DNA from: JAWKWH01 sp963669415
GTDB lineage: Bacteria; Pseudomonadota; Alphaproteobacteria; Rhizobiales; Rhizobiaceae
Direction of reading: 5' to 3'
DNA: 64,000 nucleotides
Assembly: GCA_963669415.2 (NCBI GenBank)
Contig: CAXXPS010000003.1
Coordinates: forward strand, 186,001 to 250,000
Position numbers and translations under genes: made by a program. The notes beneath the pieces are model-generated. The model saw only the letters and a list, made by a program, of their open reading frames with translations, searched no databases and was not told the origin of the DNA. The number at the start of each line of letters is the position of its first letter. Within the stretch, counting starts at the first letter, position 1. Positions 51,921 to 60,775 of the stretch are shown here, piece by piece.

Positions 51921-52330
51921 GCCAGCTGGCCGGGCGGCCGCGCATGCAATGGCGGAAACGCTGCATGCGAGGAAAGTCCGGGCTCCACGGAAACAAGGCG
52001 CCGGACAAGGTCCGGCGGGGGCAACCCCAGGGAAAGTGCCACAGAGAGCAGACCGCCCTTTGGTCCGCCGAAAGGCGGATCGAAGGGTAAGGGTGAAAGG
52101 GTGGTGTAAGAGACCACCGCGCGACCGGCGACGGAAGCGGCACGGCAAACCCCGCCTGGAGCAAGACCGAATAGGGATGGTAGGCAGGGGAAACCCTGCA
52201 GGGCTGTTTCCGGCTCACCGTCCGGGTTGGTCGCTTGAGGCGGACAGCAATGTTCGTCCCAGAGGAATGGCCGCCACGTTTGCGCCTTCGGGTGCAGGCC
52301 ATACAGAACCCGGCTTACAGGCCAGCTGGC
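51921..52330 (+). ncRNA. rnpB: RNase P RNA, bacterial A type
   Basis: The signature GAGGAAAGTCCGGGCTCC of the catalytic core (near 51,970) and the 3' block with TACAGGCC near 52,317 are present, and P1 is formed by GCCAGCTGGCC at the 5' end and GGCCAGCTGGC at the 3' end. The length of about 410 nt is normal for an A-type RNA. It processes tRNA 5' ends with the RnpA protein. Ends are set from P1 and may be off by a few bases. Its place just upstream of mraZ is typical for Hyphomicrobiales. Open frames overlapping it on both strands are not genes. Confidence 0.95.
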
Positions 52331-52580
52331 AAATAATCTCTCAGGTAAGAAAACGATCTTTCGATCGGCCAACGGACCAAATTTGATCATTGCACTGCCG
52401 GATCAAACGACGCTTCGTCCGATGTGGGCTGAAACCAGGCAATTGCTTTGGGCGATTGCGGCACGAATCGCGTAGCTCAATCGAATTGCCTAACGCTTCC
52501 TTAAGGTTAAGCACCGATAAATGGGGATCGACCGGAAATTGCCCGAGAAATCCCGGTTTCCGGAAGTTTGTGTAGGCTTA

Positions 52581-52616
52581 TCCCGTTGACCCCCATATTT
52601 GCCCATGATATCCCAA
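52581..52616 (-). promoter_or_regulatory. MraZ operator: TGGG boxes at 10-bp spacing
   Basis: On the minus strand, TGGG at 52,612-52,615, 52,602-52,605 and 52,592-52,595 and CGGG at 52,582-52,585 repeat with an exact 10-bp period. MraZ of E. coli binds three TGGGN repeats with 5-nt spacers, so this is a textbook match in reverse orientation. TTGACC at 52,586-52,591 could be the -35 of the dcw promoter overlapped by the boxes. The mraZ start is about 190 bp downstream, giving a long leader. Nothing else is recognised in 52,331-52,580. Confidence 0.75.
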
Positions 52617-52808
52617 AAAGCAGACTGAGAAGCGATCGACCGTGCCGGGTTGCAAAACGTGAAGCGCAATCGGCGATGGCCCGGGTTTCGATGATCGTCG
52701 GATTACGGGCGGTACAGGGAAGCGATCTCTTTCGGCCTGTTCGACAGCGGCGTTGGGGCGCCGGAAGCTCGAAGTTCGTGGGTGGGGATGTGGATACGGG
52801 TTTAAGTG

Positions 52809-53276
52809 ATGGACCGATTTGTATCGAGTGCGGTGAACCGGATCGACGCCAAGGGGCGGGTCTCGGTGCCGGCGCATTTCCGGTCGGTTCTGCAAAAGCG
52901 CGGTTACTCGGAACTCTATGCGTTGAAGGCGCTGGATGTCCCGGCTCTCGACGTGGGTGGACTGGATTTGCTGGACCGGTACGAAAAGAGAATGGCCGAG
53001 GAAGACCCGTTTTTGCCGCTGGCCGACGACATGTCGTTTCACGTGCATGGCAACAGCGCATTTTTGAAACTGGACGGCGATGGGCGGATCACGGTCACGG
53101 ATTTTGTCCGCGAGCAAACCGGGATCACGACGGACGTCGCCTTTTTGGGGCGCGGAAACTTCTTTCAGATTTGGCATCCCGAAAAGCTCACCGTTCACGG
53201 GGAAGCGGTGCGCAAGCGGCTGCTGAAACTTCGCCAGGCTGCGGACGAGGCGCGGCCGGGCGGGGAAACGGGATAA
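52809..53276 (+). CDS. mraZ: Transcriptional regulator MraZ
   Basis: The 155-residue protein has two SpoVT-AbrB-like domains with the first DNA-contact block NRIDAKGRVSVPAHFR at 10-25 and the second LDGDGRITVTDFVRE near 89-103. It represses the dcw promoter through TGGG boxes, seen about 190 bp upstream. ATG 52809 is used; a GTG directly before it is possible. The TAA stop overlaps the rsmH ATG (TAATG). Confidence 0.95.
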   Translation: MDRFVSSAVNRIDAKGRVSVPAHFRSVLQKRGYSELYALKALDVPALDVGGLDLLDRYEKRMAEEDPFLPLADDMSFHVHGNSAFLKLDGDGRITVTDFVREQTGITTDVAFLGRGNFFQIWHPEKLTVHGEAVRKRLLKLRQAADEARPGGETG

Positions 53277-54286
53277 TGGCGGATCCCGGGGCAAATGCCA
53301 CCGGTGGCGGACCGGTCCGCCATATCCCTGTTCTTCTTGACGAGGTGATCGACGCGCTGCGGCCAGCGGCAGGTCAGACCATTATTGACGGCACGTTCGG
53401 CGCGGGCGGCTATTCGCGGGCGTTGCTTGATGCCGGCGCGAGTGTCATCGGCATTGATCGCGATCCACATGCCATTGCCGCGGGCAGGCAAATGGAGCGT
53501 GCCGGCGCCGGCAGGTTGACGCTCGTCGAGGGGCGGTTTTCGGAGCTGGACCGGTGCAGCGACGAACCCGTTGATGGTGTGGTGCTCGATATCGGGGTCT
53601 CGTCGATGCAGCTGGACCAGGCCGTACGCGGATTTTCATTTCGTCACGACGGTCCGCTCGACATGCGCATGGCGCAATCAGGGCCGACAGCCGCTGATAT
53701 TGTGAACACCTTCAAAGCCGGTGATCTGGCGCGCATTTTTGGCTTCTATGGCGAGGAGCGCCATGCGGGGCGAATTGCCCGGGCCATTGAGGCGCGGCGA
53801 AGCGAAAAGCTGTTCAAGTCCACCGGTGAGCTTGCCGCCTTGATAGAAAAAACGATTGGGCGAAGACCGAGTGACAAAATCCACCCGGCCACGCGGGTAT
53901 TCCAGGCACTGCGGATTTTCATCAACGACGAGTTGGGTGAGCTTTGCCGGGCACTGTTTGCCGCCGAGCGCATATTGAAACCTGGTGGCCGGCTCGTGGT
54001 CGTCACCTTCCATTCGCTGGAGGATCGCATCGTCAAGCGGTTTATCGCAGACCGTTCCACGGTGGCTTCAGGGTCCCGGCACTTGCCGGCGCAAAAGGGC
54101 GAAGAACCTTCCTTTGAACGAGGCGGGGGAGTTACGAAGGCTTCCGCTGCCGAAGCGGAGCGCAACCCGCGGGCCCGATCTGCAAAAATGCGCGTGGCCG
54201 TTCGAACCGATGCAGCAGCCCAGGGCGCTGATATTTCCGTTTTCGGGCTGCCAAAGTTGCCAAATCTTCCAAACGAGGGGTCGTGA
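53276..54286 (+). CDS. rsmH: 16S rRNA (cytosine1402-N4)-methyltransferase
   Basis: The 336-residue protein has the family N-terminus RHIPVLLDEVIDAL near 15-28, SAM motif DGTFGAGGYSRALL near 39-52, GIDRDPHAI near 59, GVVLDIGVSSMQLD near 103-116 and GGRLVVVTFHSLEDRIVK near 239-256. It methylates C1402 of 16S rRNA. The ATG overlaps the mraZ stop. The open frame extends further upstream to 52,568, through mraZ in another frame, but without similarity. Confidence 0.95.
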   Translation: MADPGANATGGGPVRHIPVLLDEVIDALRPAAGQTIIDGTFGAGGYSRALLDAGASVIGIDRDPHAIAAGRQMERAGAGRLTLVEGRFSELDRCSDEPVDGVVLDIGVSSMQLDQAVRGFSFRHDGPLDMRMAQSGPTAADIVNTFKAGDLARIFGFYGEERHAGRIARAIEARRSEKLFKSTGELAALIEKTIGRRPSDKIHPATRVFQALRIFINDELGELCRALFAAERILKPGGRLVVVTFHSLEDRIVKRFIADRSTVASGSRHLPAQKGEEPSFERGGGVTKASAAEAERNPRARSAKMRVAVRTDAAAQGADISVFGLPKLPNLPNEGS

Positions 54287-54288
54287 AC

Positions 54289-54669
54289 ATGTTCAGAACG
54301 ACGGATATCGTTCTCATAGCGGTCATGGTCTCGGCGGCTGCCTTTACCTACAAAACCAAACATGATGCTGAACGGCAACTGGCCGAACTGAACCAGATTC
54401 GCACCGACATCCGCGCCGAACAGGATACCATCGATGTGCTTGAAGCAGACTGGAGCCTGCTGACCCAACCGCGCAGATTGCAGCAGCTTTCCGAAATCTA
54501 TCGCGATGAGTTGGCGCTTGAGCCCGTCGAAGCGCATCAGATTATCGAAATCAGTGATTTGCCTGCGGCACCGTTGCGCATAGAGGACATCTTAAGTGAG
54601 CAGACGGAACTATTCGTCGGTGAGCCGGGTGCCACGGACGACATTGAAACGGGTGGGATCGACCGGTGA
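54289..54669 (+). CDS. ftsL: Cell division protein FtsL
   Basis: The 126-residue protein has one N-terminal membrane helix (TDIVLIAVMVSAAAFTYK at 4-21) and a heptad-like helical region (AERQLAELNQIRTDIRAEQD), the architecture of FtsL, which links FtsB and FtsQ to FtsWI. LTQPRRLQQLSEIY is the typical FtsL end motif. GAGGGG lies 8 nt before ATG 54289; the GTG at 54283 would be too close. The tail of about 30 residues is acidic. Sequence similarity in this family is low, so position and architecture carry weight. Confidence 0.88.
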   Translation: MFRTTDIVLIAVMVSAAAFTYKTKHDAERQLAELNQIRTDIRAEQDTIDVLEADWSLLTQPRRLQQLSEIYRDELALEPVEAHQIIEISDLPAAPLRIEDILSEQTELFVGEPGATDDIETGGIDR

Positions 54670-56390
54670 CACCTGCAAAAACAAAAATGGAATCGCAGAC
54701 AAGATCAAATCGCGGCCCGTCATCGCACGACATTGTCGTTGAAGGTGCAATAAAGTCCACCGGTGCGCGGGCCCGCAGCCGGCTATTGATGACCATGACG
54801 CTATTTGCGGTGATATTCGTCATCATTGGGGGACGGCTGGTCTTTTTGGGATTCTCCGATTCCGACAATCGCCAAGCCGCTGTTGCTGACCGCAATCTGG
54901 TTTCCCGTCCGGATATTGTCGATCGCAACAGTGAAGTTCTTGCAACGGATATCAAGACGGCATCGCTTTTCGCAGAACCGAGACGGATTGTTGATGCCGA
55001 TGAAGCGGTTGAACAGTTGGTGACGGTGCTGCCGGATCTGGATGTCAATACCACCTACCGCCGGCTTCGAAGCGGCACCGGATTTGCCTGGCTGCGCCGG
55101 GAGTTGACACCCGGACAGCAAAACGAGATCCAGAAACTTGGTATTCCGGGCATCGGTTTTCGCACTGAAAAAAGGCGTTTCTATCCTGGTGGTCCAACGG
55201 CCTCGCATATTCTCGGTCTGGTCAATGTCGACAATCAAGGCACTGCCGGCATGGAGAAATTCATCGACGATCAGGGTTTGGCGGACCTGCAGGCCGCCGG
55301 TCTGACCGAAAGTGCCGATCTCGAACCGGTTCAGCTATCGATCGATTTGCGGGTACAGCATATTGTTCGCGACGAACTGGCCAGCGCAATGGAGCGTTAT
55401 CAGGCGATCGCCGCTGGCGCGGTGGTCTTGAATGCGCGCACTGGCGAAGTGGTTGCGATGTCTTCCCTGCCTGATTACAACCCCAACAATCCCTATAACG
55501 CACAGGAAAAAGACCGGCTAAACCGCATGTCTGCCGGTATTTTCGAGATGGGTTCGACTTTCAAGACCTTCACTACCGCGATGGCCCTCGATTCTGGAAA
55601 GGTTCATTTAAGCGACAAGTTTGATGCTCGAAAGCCCATTCGCATTGCCCGTTTCACAATCAATGATTTTCACGGCAAGCGGCGCTGGCTGAGCGTGCCT
55701 GAGATATTCATTTACTCATCGAATATCGGTACCGCGAAGATGGCCGACACGATTGGCATCGAAGGCCACCGGTCGTTTTTGAAACGGATTGGCCTGCTTG
55801 ACCGCATGGATACCGAACTTCCAGAAGTCGCCCGTCCGACAGAGCCGAGAGAATGGAAAAAGCTGCATTCGATAACCATTTCATTCGGCCATGGCATGGC
55901 AACCACGCCTCTGCAAACCGCCGTTGCTGCCGCCGCCTTGCTCAATGGCGGAAAACTGATCCAGCCGACGTTTTTGCCGCGCAACGAACGCGAGGCTGAA
56001 CTGTCCGGTGTTCAGGTTCTTGATCCAAAAACCAGTGACGCCATGCGTTATCTGTTCCGTCTGAACGTTGAAAAGGGTTCTGGCCGCAGGGCAGATGTGC
56101 CCGGTTTCTTCGTCGGCGGCAAAACCGGAACGGCAGAGAAAGTCATCAATGGCCGTTACGTATCCGACAAAAGGTTCAACGCGTTTTTGGCGGCATTTCC
56201 TGTGAACGATCCGCGCTATGTGGTGCTTGTCATCCTGGACGAACCCAAGCCGGAGAAAAAGGGAGTGGGTGCCACCGCCGGTTCCAACGCTGCGCCGACA
56301 GTTGCCGGAATTATCAGTCGATCGGCGTCGCTACTTGGTGTGAAGCCCGAATTTGGCCATGAAAGTAGGGCCTTGCTCGTATCTCATTAG
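54666..56390 (+). CDS. ftsI: Peptidoglycan transpeptidase FtsI (penicillin-binding protein 3)
   Basis: The 574-residue class B PBP has a membrane segment at about 40-60 (LLMTMTLFAVIFVIIGGRLV), a dimerisation domain and a transpeptidase domain with S297-T-F-K300, the SSN triad at 351-353 and the KTG at 486-488 (GGKTGTAEK). It cross-links septal peptidoglycan with FtsW. The GTG start overlaps the ftsL stop; ATG 54687 is an alternative. Its TAG stop codon is the first triplet of the structured repeat that follows, a clear oddity. Confidence 0.95.
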   Translation: MTPAKTKMESQTRSNRGPSSHDIVVEGAIKSTGARARSRLLMTMTLFAVIFVIIGGRLVFLGFSDSDNRQAAVADRNLVSRPDIVDRNSEVLATDIKTASLFAEPRRIVDADEAVEQLVTVLPDLDVNTTYRRLRSGTGFAWLRRELTPGQQNEIQKLGIPGIGFRTEKRRFYPGGPTASHILGLVNVDNQGTAGMEKFIDDQGLADLQAAGLTESADLEPVQLSIDLRVQHIVRDELASAMERYQAIAAGAVVLNARTGEVVAMSSLPDYNPNNPYNAQEKDRLNRMSAGIFEMGSTFKTFTTAMALDSGKVHLSDKFDARKPIRIARFTINDFHGKRRWLSVPEIFIYSSNIGTAKMADTIGIEGHRSFLKRIGLLDRMDTELPEVARPTEPREWKKLHSITISFGHGMATTPLQTAVAAAALLNGGKLIQPTFLPRNEREAELSGVQVLDPKTSDAMRYLFRLNVEKGSGRRADVPGFFVGGKTGTAEKVINGRYVSDKRFNAFLAAFPVNDPRYVVLVILDEPKPEKKGVGATAGSNAAPTVAGIISRSASLLGVKPEFGHESRALLVSH

Positions 56391-56700
56391 AGCGTGTCTT
56401 GTCTAAATGGAGGCGGTTTGATGGTAGGGATTTTTTGTCGGGGCGAGGAGAACACCGCAGCGCGATGTGACCATCGTGCGAGGATTTCGACACAGCCGAG
56501 GCGAAAAAGACCGCCAAGCCGAAAATATACCAAGGGATTAGTTGCTTTAGTTAAGTCGCATTCGTTTCAACTTGATTCTTTGCGTCCTGAACCGCGTCGC
56601 GCGAGCCTAACGGTGTTCACACCGCGTCGCCTCGCGCTCCTTGTCAGGACACAAATTATCGGCGTTCAAACGATTCCATTTAAACAAGAGACGCTCTAGA
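56388..56700 (+). repeat. Structured dispersed repeat, copy 2, inside the dcw operon
   Basis: The element starts at the ftsI stop codon and ends 52 bp before the murE ATG. The ends form an inverted repeat: TAGAGCGT-N-TCTTGT and its partner ACAAGAGACGCTCTA pair over about 24 nt. Internal hairpins are GCGCGATGT/CCATCGTGC (56,460-56,479) and CGGTGT/ACACCG (56,611-56,624) within GCGCGAG/CTCGCGC (56,599-56,605 with 56,631-56,637). Compared with copy 1, both arms changed together at several stems. It must be transcribed with ftsI-murE and could fold in the mRNA. Copies share internal blocks such as CGTGCGAGGATTTCGAC and AAAAGACCGCCAAGC. Confidence 0.8.
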
Positions 56701-56752
56701 CATCGATTTGATAAGAGTACGACCCGATTCGAGGGGTGCTGGTCTGACCGTA

Positions 56753-58204
56753 ATGAAGTTGAATGAATTCGCCGGATTTCTGCCCGTGGAAGAGGGTATG
56801 GCCGAAATCGATATTTCGGGGATCACTTCGGATTCGCGCAAGGTCAAACCGGGTTTTTTGTTCGCGGCTCTGCAGGGTACCAACCAAGACGGCGCGGCCT
56901 TCGCCGCAGATGCATGTGCCCGAGGCGCGGCTGCCATCCTGGCTGCAAAGGACGCCGAACTGAATGCTGCCGAAGTACCGGTGCTTCGAAGTGCCGATCC
57001 ACGCAGGGACCTGTCGCTTGCTGCAGCGCAATTTTACGACGCGCAACCGGAGACAATTGTTGCGGTCACCGGAACCGCCGGCAAAACGTCGGTGGCAGCA
57101 TTCACGCGGCAAATATGGCAACATGCCGGCAAGGCGGCTGCGAGCATCGGAACCACTGGTGTTCAGGCTCCGGGCCGGGACGATTACGGTTCGCTCACGA
57201 CACCCGATCCGGTGGAATTGCACCGCCTGTTGGCCGAGCTCGCGGGCGAAGGCGTCACCCATAGCGCGATGGAGGCTTCGAGCCATGGACTTGATCAGCG
57301 CCGGCTTGACGGTGTGAGGCTGGCGGCCGGGGCATTCACCAATCTTGGCCGTGATCACATGGATTATCACCCGGACATGGCTGATTATCATCGCGCCAAA
57401 TTGCGTTTGTTCGACACACTGCTGCACAGGGGCGCACCGGCGGTGATATTTGCCGATGATGAATGGTCGAAGCGCACGGAAGATGCAGCGCGGGGTGCCG
57501 GGCTGGACGTGCTGACGGTTGGCCGGTATGGCACATTCATTACGCTGAAGCGCGTGGAACACGAACGCCAGAGGCAGCGGGCCGAAATCATGATTGGCGG
57601 TGATCGCTTCGAGTTCGTGCTGCCGCTTGCCGGCGATTTCCAGCTGTCAAACGCTCTTGTTGCCGCCGGCTTGGCGATAGCGACAGGAACCGAGCCCGCA
57701 GAGGTGGTCGAAGCGCTGGAAAGGCTTGAGGGAGCGCCTGGCCGGCTGGATTTGGCTGGTACAGCGCAAAACGGTGCGCCGGTCTATGTAGATTACGCTC
57801 ACAAGCCGGATGCGTTGCGCAATGTATTGCAGTCGGTTCGCCCGTTCACAACCGGAAAGGTCGTCGTCGTGTTTGGATGTGGCGGAGATCGGGATCGGGG
57901 CAAACGGTCCATCATGGGCGAGATCGCAGCAGAGCTTGCCGATCTGGTTATCGTCACGGATGACAATCCGCGAAGCGAGCCACCGGACACCATTCGAGCT
58001 GCGATTATGAAAACTGCGCCGCACGCAATTGAGATAGGCGACCGGCGTGAGGCCATTCAGCATGCAGTGTCGTTGTTGAAGTCAGGTGATACGCTGATCA
58101 TCGCTGGAAAAGGGCATGAACCCGGTCAGACAATTGGCGACCAAACCCTGCCATTTTCTGATCACGAAGAAGTTCGTGCCGCTCTTGCCGGGTTAGCGGC
58201 ATGA
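56753..58204 (+). CDS. murE: UDP-N-acetylmuramoyl-tripeptide synthetase MurE
   Basis: The 483-residue ligase adds the third residue of the stem peptide. It has the N-terminal UMAG domain with ITSDSRKVKPGFLFAAL near 24-40, P-loop GTAGKTS near 106-112, and the meso-diaminopimelate motif DNPRSEPP near 404-411, so meso-DAP is predicted. The repeat element ends in its leader. A TTG at 56,708 extends the frame but is less likely than ATG 56753; no strong ribosome binding site is seen. murF overlaps its stop by ATGA. Confidence 0.93.
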   Translation: MKLNEFAGFLPVEEGMAEIDISGITSDSRKVKPGFLFAALQGTNQDGAAFAADACARGAAAILAAKDAELNAAEVPVLRSADPRRDLSLAAAQFYDAQPETIVAVTGTAGKTSVAAFTRQIWQHAGKAAASIGTTGVQAPGRDDYGSLTTPDPVELHRLLAELAGEGVTHSAMEASSHGLDQRRLDGVRLAAGAFTNLGRDHMDYHPDMADYHRAKLRLFDTLLHRGAPAVIFADDEWSKRTEDAARGAGLDVLTVGRYGTFITLKRVEHERQRQRAEIMIGGDRFEFVLPLAGDFQLSNALVAAGLAIATGTEPAEVVEALERLEGAPGRLDLAGTAQNGAPVYVDYAHKPDALRNVLQSVRPFTTGKVVVVFGCGGDRDRGKRSIMGEIAAELADLVIVTDDNPRSEPPDTIRAAIMKTAPHAIEIGDRREAIQHAVSLLKSGDTLIIAGKGHEPGQTIGDQTLPFSDHEEVRAALAGLAA

Positions 58205-59625
58205 ATTGGCTGTGGACGTCGGAAGCAATGGTGTCGGCCATGGGCGGGCGACCCGTAGGAGACCTCCCAGAGGGGATAACCGGCATATCGATCGACAGTC
58301 GGTCACTTGAAGAAGGCGAAGCCTTTTTTGCGATCAAGGGCGACCGGTTTGACGGTCATGATTTCGCGACCGCCGCGATGGCCAACGGCGCTGGATTGCT
58401 GGTCGTCTCCGAAGCCAAACTGCCAGCGCTCGGACGGCTCAAAGTTCCGATGATCGTTGTTGATGATGTGCTCAAATCGCTGGAAAAACTGGGTGTCGCC
58501 TCGCGTAAGCGCTCGAAGGCCAAGTTCATCGCGGTCACGGGCTCGGTAGGCAAAACGACGACCAAGGAGATGCTTCGGCAAGCGTTGGAGCCATCCGGCA
58601 AGGTTCATGCGTCGGTAAAATCGTTCAACAATCACTGGGGCGTGCCGCTGACGCTGGCGCGAATGCCGAAGGACACGGAGTTCGGGGTTTTCGAGATCGG
58701 AATGAACCACCCGGGCGAAATAAGGCCGCTGGTGAAATTGGTTCGGCCGCATGTTGCAATCATTACTCTGATCGCCGCTGCCCATCTCGGACATTTCAAG
58801 AATCTCAATGAAATCGCCGACGCCAAGGCCGAAATTTTCGAAGGTGTGGTTCGAGGCGGTCACGCGCTGATCAATCGCGACGACAGCCGCTGGAAACGCC
58901 TGCGGAACGCTGCGGTTGAGGCTGGAGTGCAGCAGGTGTCGGGCTTTGGCGTTCATCGGCAAGCTGATTTCAAAATGACAAAGTTTGAGCCGGCAGCCAA
59001 CGGAAGTCATTTGCGTGTAAAGATTGATGGCAAGTTCATTGAGCTGCTCATGGGAGCGCCAGGACGCCACATCGCCCAAAACGCTTTGGCGGTTCTGGGG
59101 GCTGTGAAACTGACCGGCGCAAATATGGAAAAAGCCGTTACTGCGCTTGCAACTTTCAAAGCTGAGACCGGCCGTGGCAAGCAGGTCGTCCTGAAACATC
59201 CCAAGGGCCGGATGATTTTGATAGACGAGAGCTACAACGCCAATCCGGCCTCCATGGAGGCCGCACTCGATCTTTTGAAATCCGCCCCGGTTACAAACCG
59301 GGGACGGCGGATCGCGGTTCTCGGCGACATGTTGGAACTGGGCAGCCATTCGGCGCGCCTCCACGCAGGCCTTGCGGATGCCGTGGCGGAGGCGAATGCC
59401 CAGAAAGTGTTTTTGGGGGGAGCCGAAATGCATGCGCTCTCGAAAAATTTGCCTGCCGGAATCAGGTCGGAATATCGCAAGGAGGCCGGCGATTTGTGCG
59501 ACCTTGTCGTCAAGGCTGTGCGCCCCGGTGATGCGATCATGATCAAATCATCCAACGGTGTTGGGTTTTCAAAGATTGTCGATGCGCTGCTAAAACGCTA
59601 TCCGCCTGTGGAGGCAGACGCATGA
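58201..59625 (+). CDS. murF: UDP-N-acetylmuramoyl-tripeptide--D-alanyl-D-alanine ligase MurF
   Basis: The 474-residue ligase has GISIDSRSLEEGEAFFAIKG near 29-48, the P-loop GSVGKTTTKEML near 116-127 and ESYNANPASMEAALD near 343-357, all typical of MurF. It joins D-Ala-D-Ala to the tripeptide precursor in the cytoplasm. The start overlaps the murE stop codon. The gap of 67 bp to mraY is one of the wider ones in the cluster. Confidence 0.95.
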   Translation: MNWLWTSEAMVSAMGGRPVGDLPEGITGISIDSRSLEEGEAFFAIKGDRFDGHDFATAAMANGAGLLVVSEAKLPALGRLKVPMIVVDDVLKSLEKLGVASRKRSKAKFIAVTGSVGKTTTKEMLRQALEPSGKVHASVKSFNNHWGVPLTLARMPKDTEFGVFEIGMNHPGEIRPLVKLVRPHVAIITLIAAAHLGHFKNLNEIADAKAEIFEGVVRGGHALINRDDSRWKRLRNAAVEAGVQQVSGFGVHRQADFKMTKFEPAANGSHLRVKIDGKFIELLMGAPGRHIAQNALAVLGAVKLTGANMEKAVTALATFKAETGRGKQVVLKHPKGRMILIDESYNANPASMEAALDLLKSAPVTNRGRRIAVLGDMLELGSHSARLHAGLADAVAEANAQKVFLGGAEMHALSKNLPAGIRSEYRKEAGDLCDLVVKAVRPGDAIMIKSSNGVGFSKIVDALLKRYPPVEADA

Positions 59626-59692
59626 TTCCTGTGCACTGCCGGCAATGCTGGTTGCCTCACACTGGATGGAGGCAGAGGGGACGCGCTAACCC

Positions 59693-60775
59693 ATGTTTGT
59701 AATGCTGGTAGAATTTGCCGATCAACTATCGGTGCTGAATGTGTTCCGTTACATCACATTCAGAACCGGCGGTGCGCTGATCACGTCCGCGTTGATCGTA
59801 TTCATGTTCGGGCCAGCGATCATCGCTTCCCTGCGCATCAGACAGGGTAAGGGGCAGCCAATTCGCGCCGATGGCCCGCAAACCCACTTCAAGAAAGCCG
59901 GAACGCCGACCATGGGCGGGTTGATGATCCTCATCGGCATCGTGGTCTCAAGCCTGCTGTGGGCAAATCTCAGCAATATCTATGTTTGGGTAATTTTGAT
60001 TGTGACGCTCGGCTTTGGCGCCATCGGATTTTATGATGACTATCTGAAGGTCACCAAACAGTCTGACAAAGGGTTTTCGGGCAAGGCCCGGTTGTTGGGA
60101 GAGTTCCTGATTGCGGCCATTGCAGCATGGATCATCATCCAGAATGGCAAGGTGCCGTTTTCAACCTCCGTAACCTTCCCGTTTTTCAAGGAACTTGTCC
60201 TCAATCTTGGCTGGTTCTTCATTCCGTTCGCGTGCATCGTGATGGTCGGCTCAGCCAATGCAGTCAATCTGACCGACGGGCTTGACGGGCTGGCCATCGT
60301 TCCGGTGATGATCGCCGCATCGACATTCGGTGTCATTGCCTATCTCTCGGGTAATGCGGTTTTTGCGAATTATCTTCAAATCCATTTCGTGCCCGGTACA
60401 GGCGAACTGGCTGTCGTGCTCGGCGCGGTGATCGGCGCCAGTCTCGGATTTTTATGGTTCAACGCTCCACCGGCGGCGATATTCATGGGTGACACCGGAT
60501 CGTTGGCGCTGGGCGGACTGATCGGCGCGATCGCGGTGGCGACCAAACATGAACTGGTGCTGGCGATCGTCGGCGGTTTGTTTGTCGTTGAAATTTTGTC
60601 TGTTGTCATTCAGGTCTCATGGTTCAAGATGACCGGCAAGCGGGTGTTTCTGATGGCGCCAATCCACCATCATTTCGAAAAGCTCGGATGGACAGAAAGC
60701 CAGGTCGTGATCCGGTTCTGGATCATTTCGGTCATGCTGGCCCTGATCGGTCTGTCAACGCTCAAGCTGAGATGA
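59693..60775 (+). CDS. mraY: Phospho-N-acetylmuramoyl-pentapeptide transferase MraY
   Basis: The 360-residue membrane protein has ten predicted helices and the MraY signatures TPTMGGLMILIG near 76-87, GFYDDYLKV near 115-123, NAVNLTDGLDGLA near 189-201, FMGDTGSLALGG near 263-274 and APIHHHFEKLGW near 321-332. It makes lipid I from UDP-MurNAc-pentapeptide and undecaprenyl phosphate. The TGA stop overlaps the murD ATG. Confidence 0.96.
   Translation: MFVMLVEFADQLSVLNVFRYITFRTGGALITSALIVFMFGPAIIASLRIRQGKGQPIRADGPQTHFKKAGTPTMGGLMILIGIVVSSLLWANLSNIYVWVILIVTLGFGAIGFYDDYLKVTKQSDKGFSGKARLLGEFLIAAIAAWIIIQNGKVPFSTSVTFPFFKELVLNLGWFFIPFACIVMVGSANAVNLTDGLDGLAIVPVMIAASTFGVIAYLSGNAVFANYLQIHFVPGTGELAVVLGAVIGASLGFLWFNAPPAAIFMGDTGSLALGGLIGAIAVATKHELVLAIVGGLFVVEILSVVIQVSWFKMTGKRVFLMAPIHHHFEKLGWTESQVVIRFWIISVMLALIGLSTLKLR

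Noticed and set aside
51908..52390. Open frames on both strands overlapping rnpB
   Set aside because: The sequence carries the RNase P RNA core signature and a closed P1 stem, so these frames are chance.
52568..53275. Upstream extension of the rsmH reading frame through mraZ
   Set aside because: The extension has no similarity to RsmH, while mraZ in the other frame has both AbrB-like domains and overlaps the rsmH ATG.
58303..59433. Minus-strand open frame of 376 codons across murF
   Set aside because: Antisense shadow of a conserved dcw gene.
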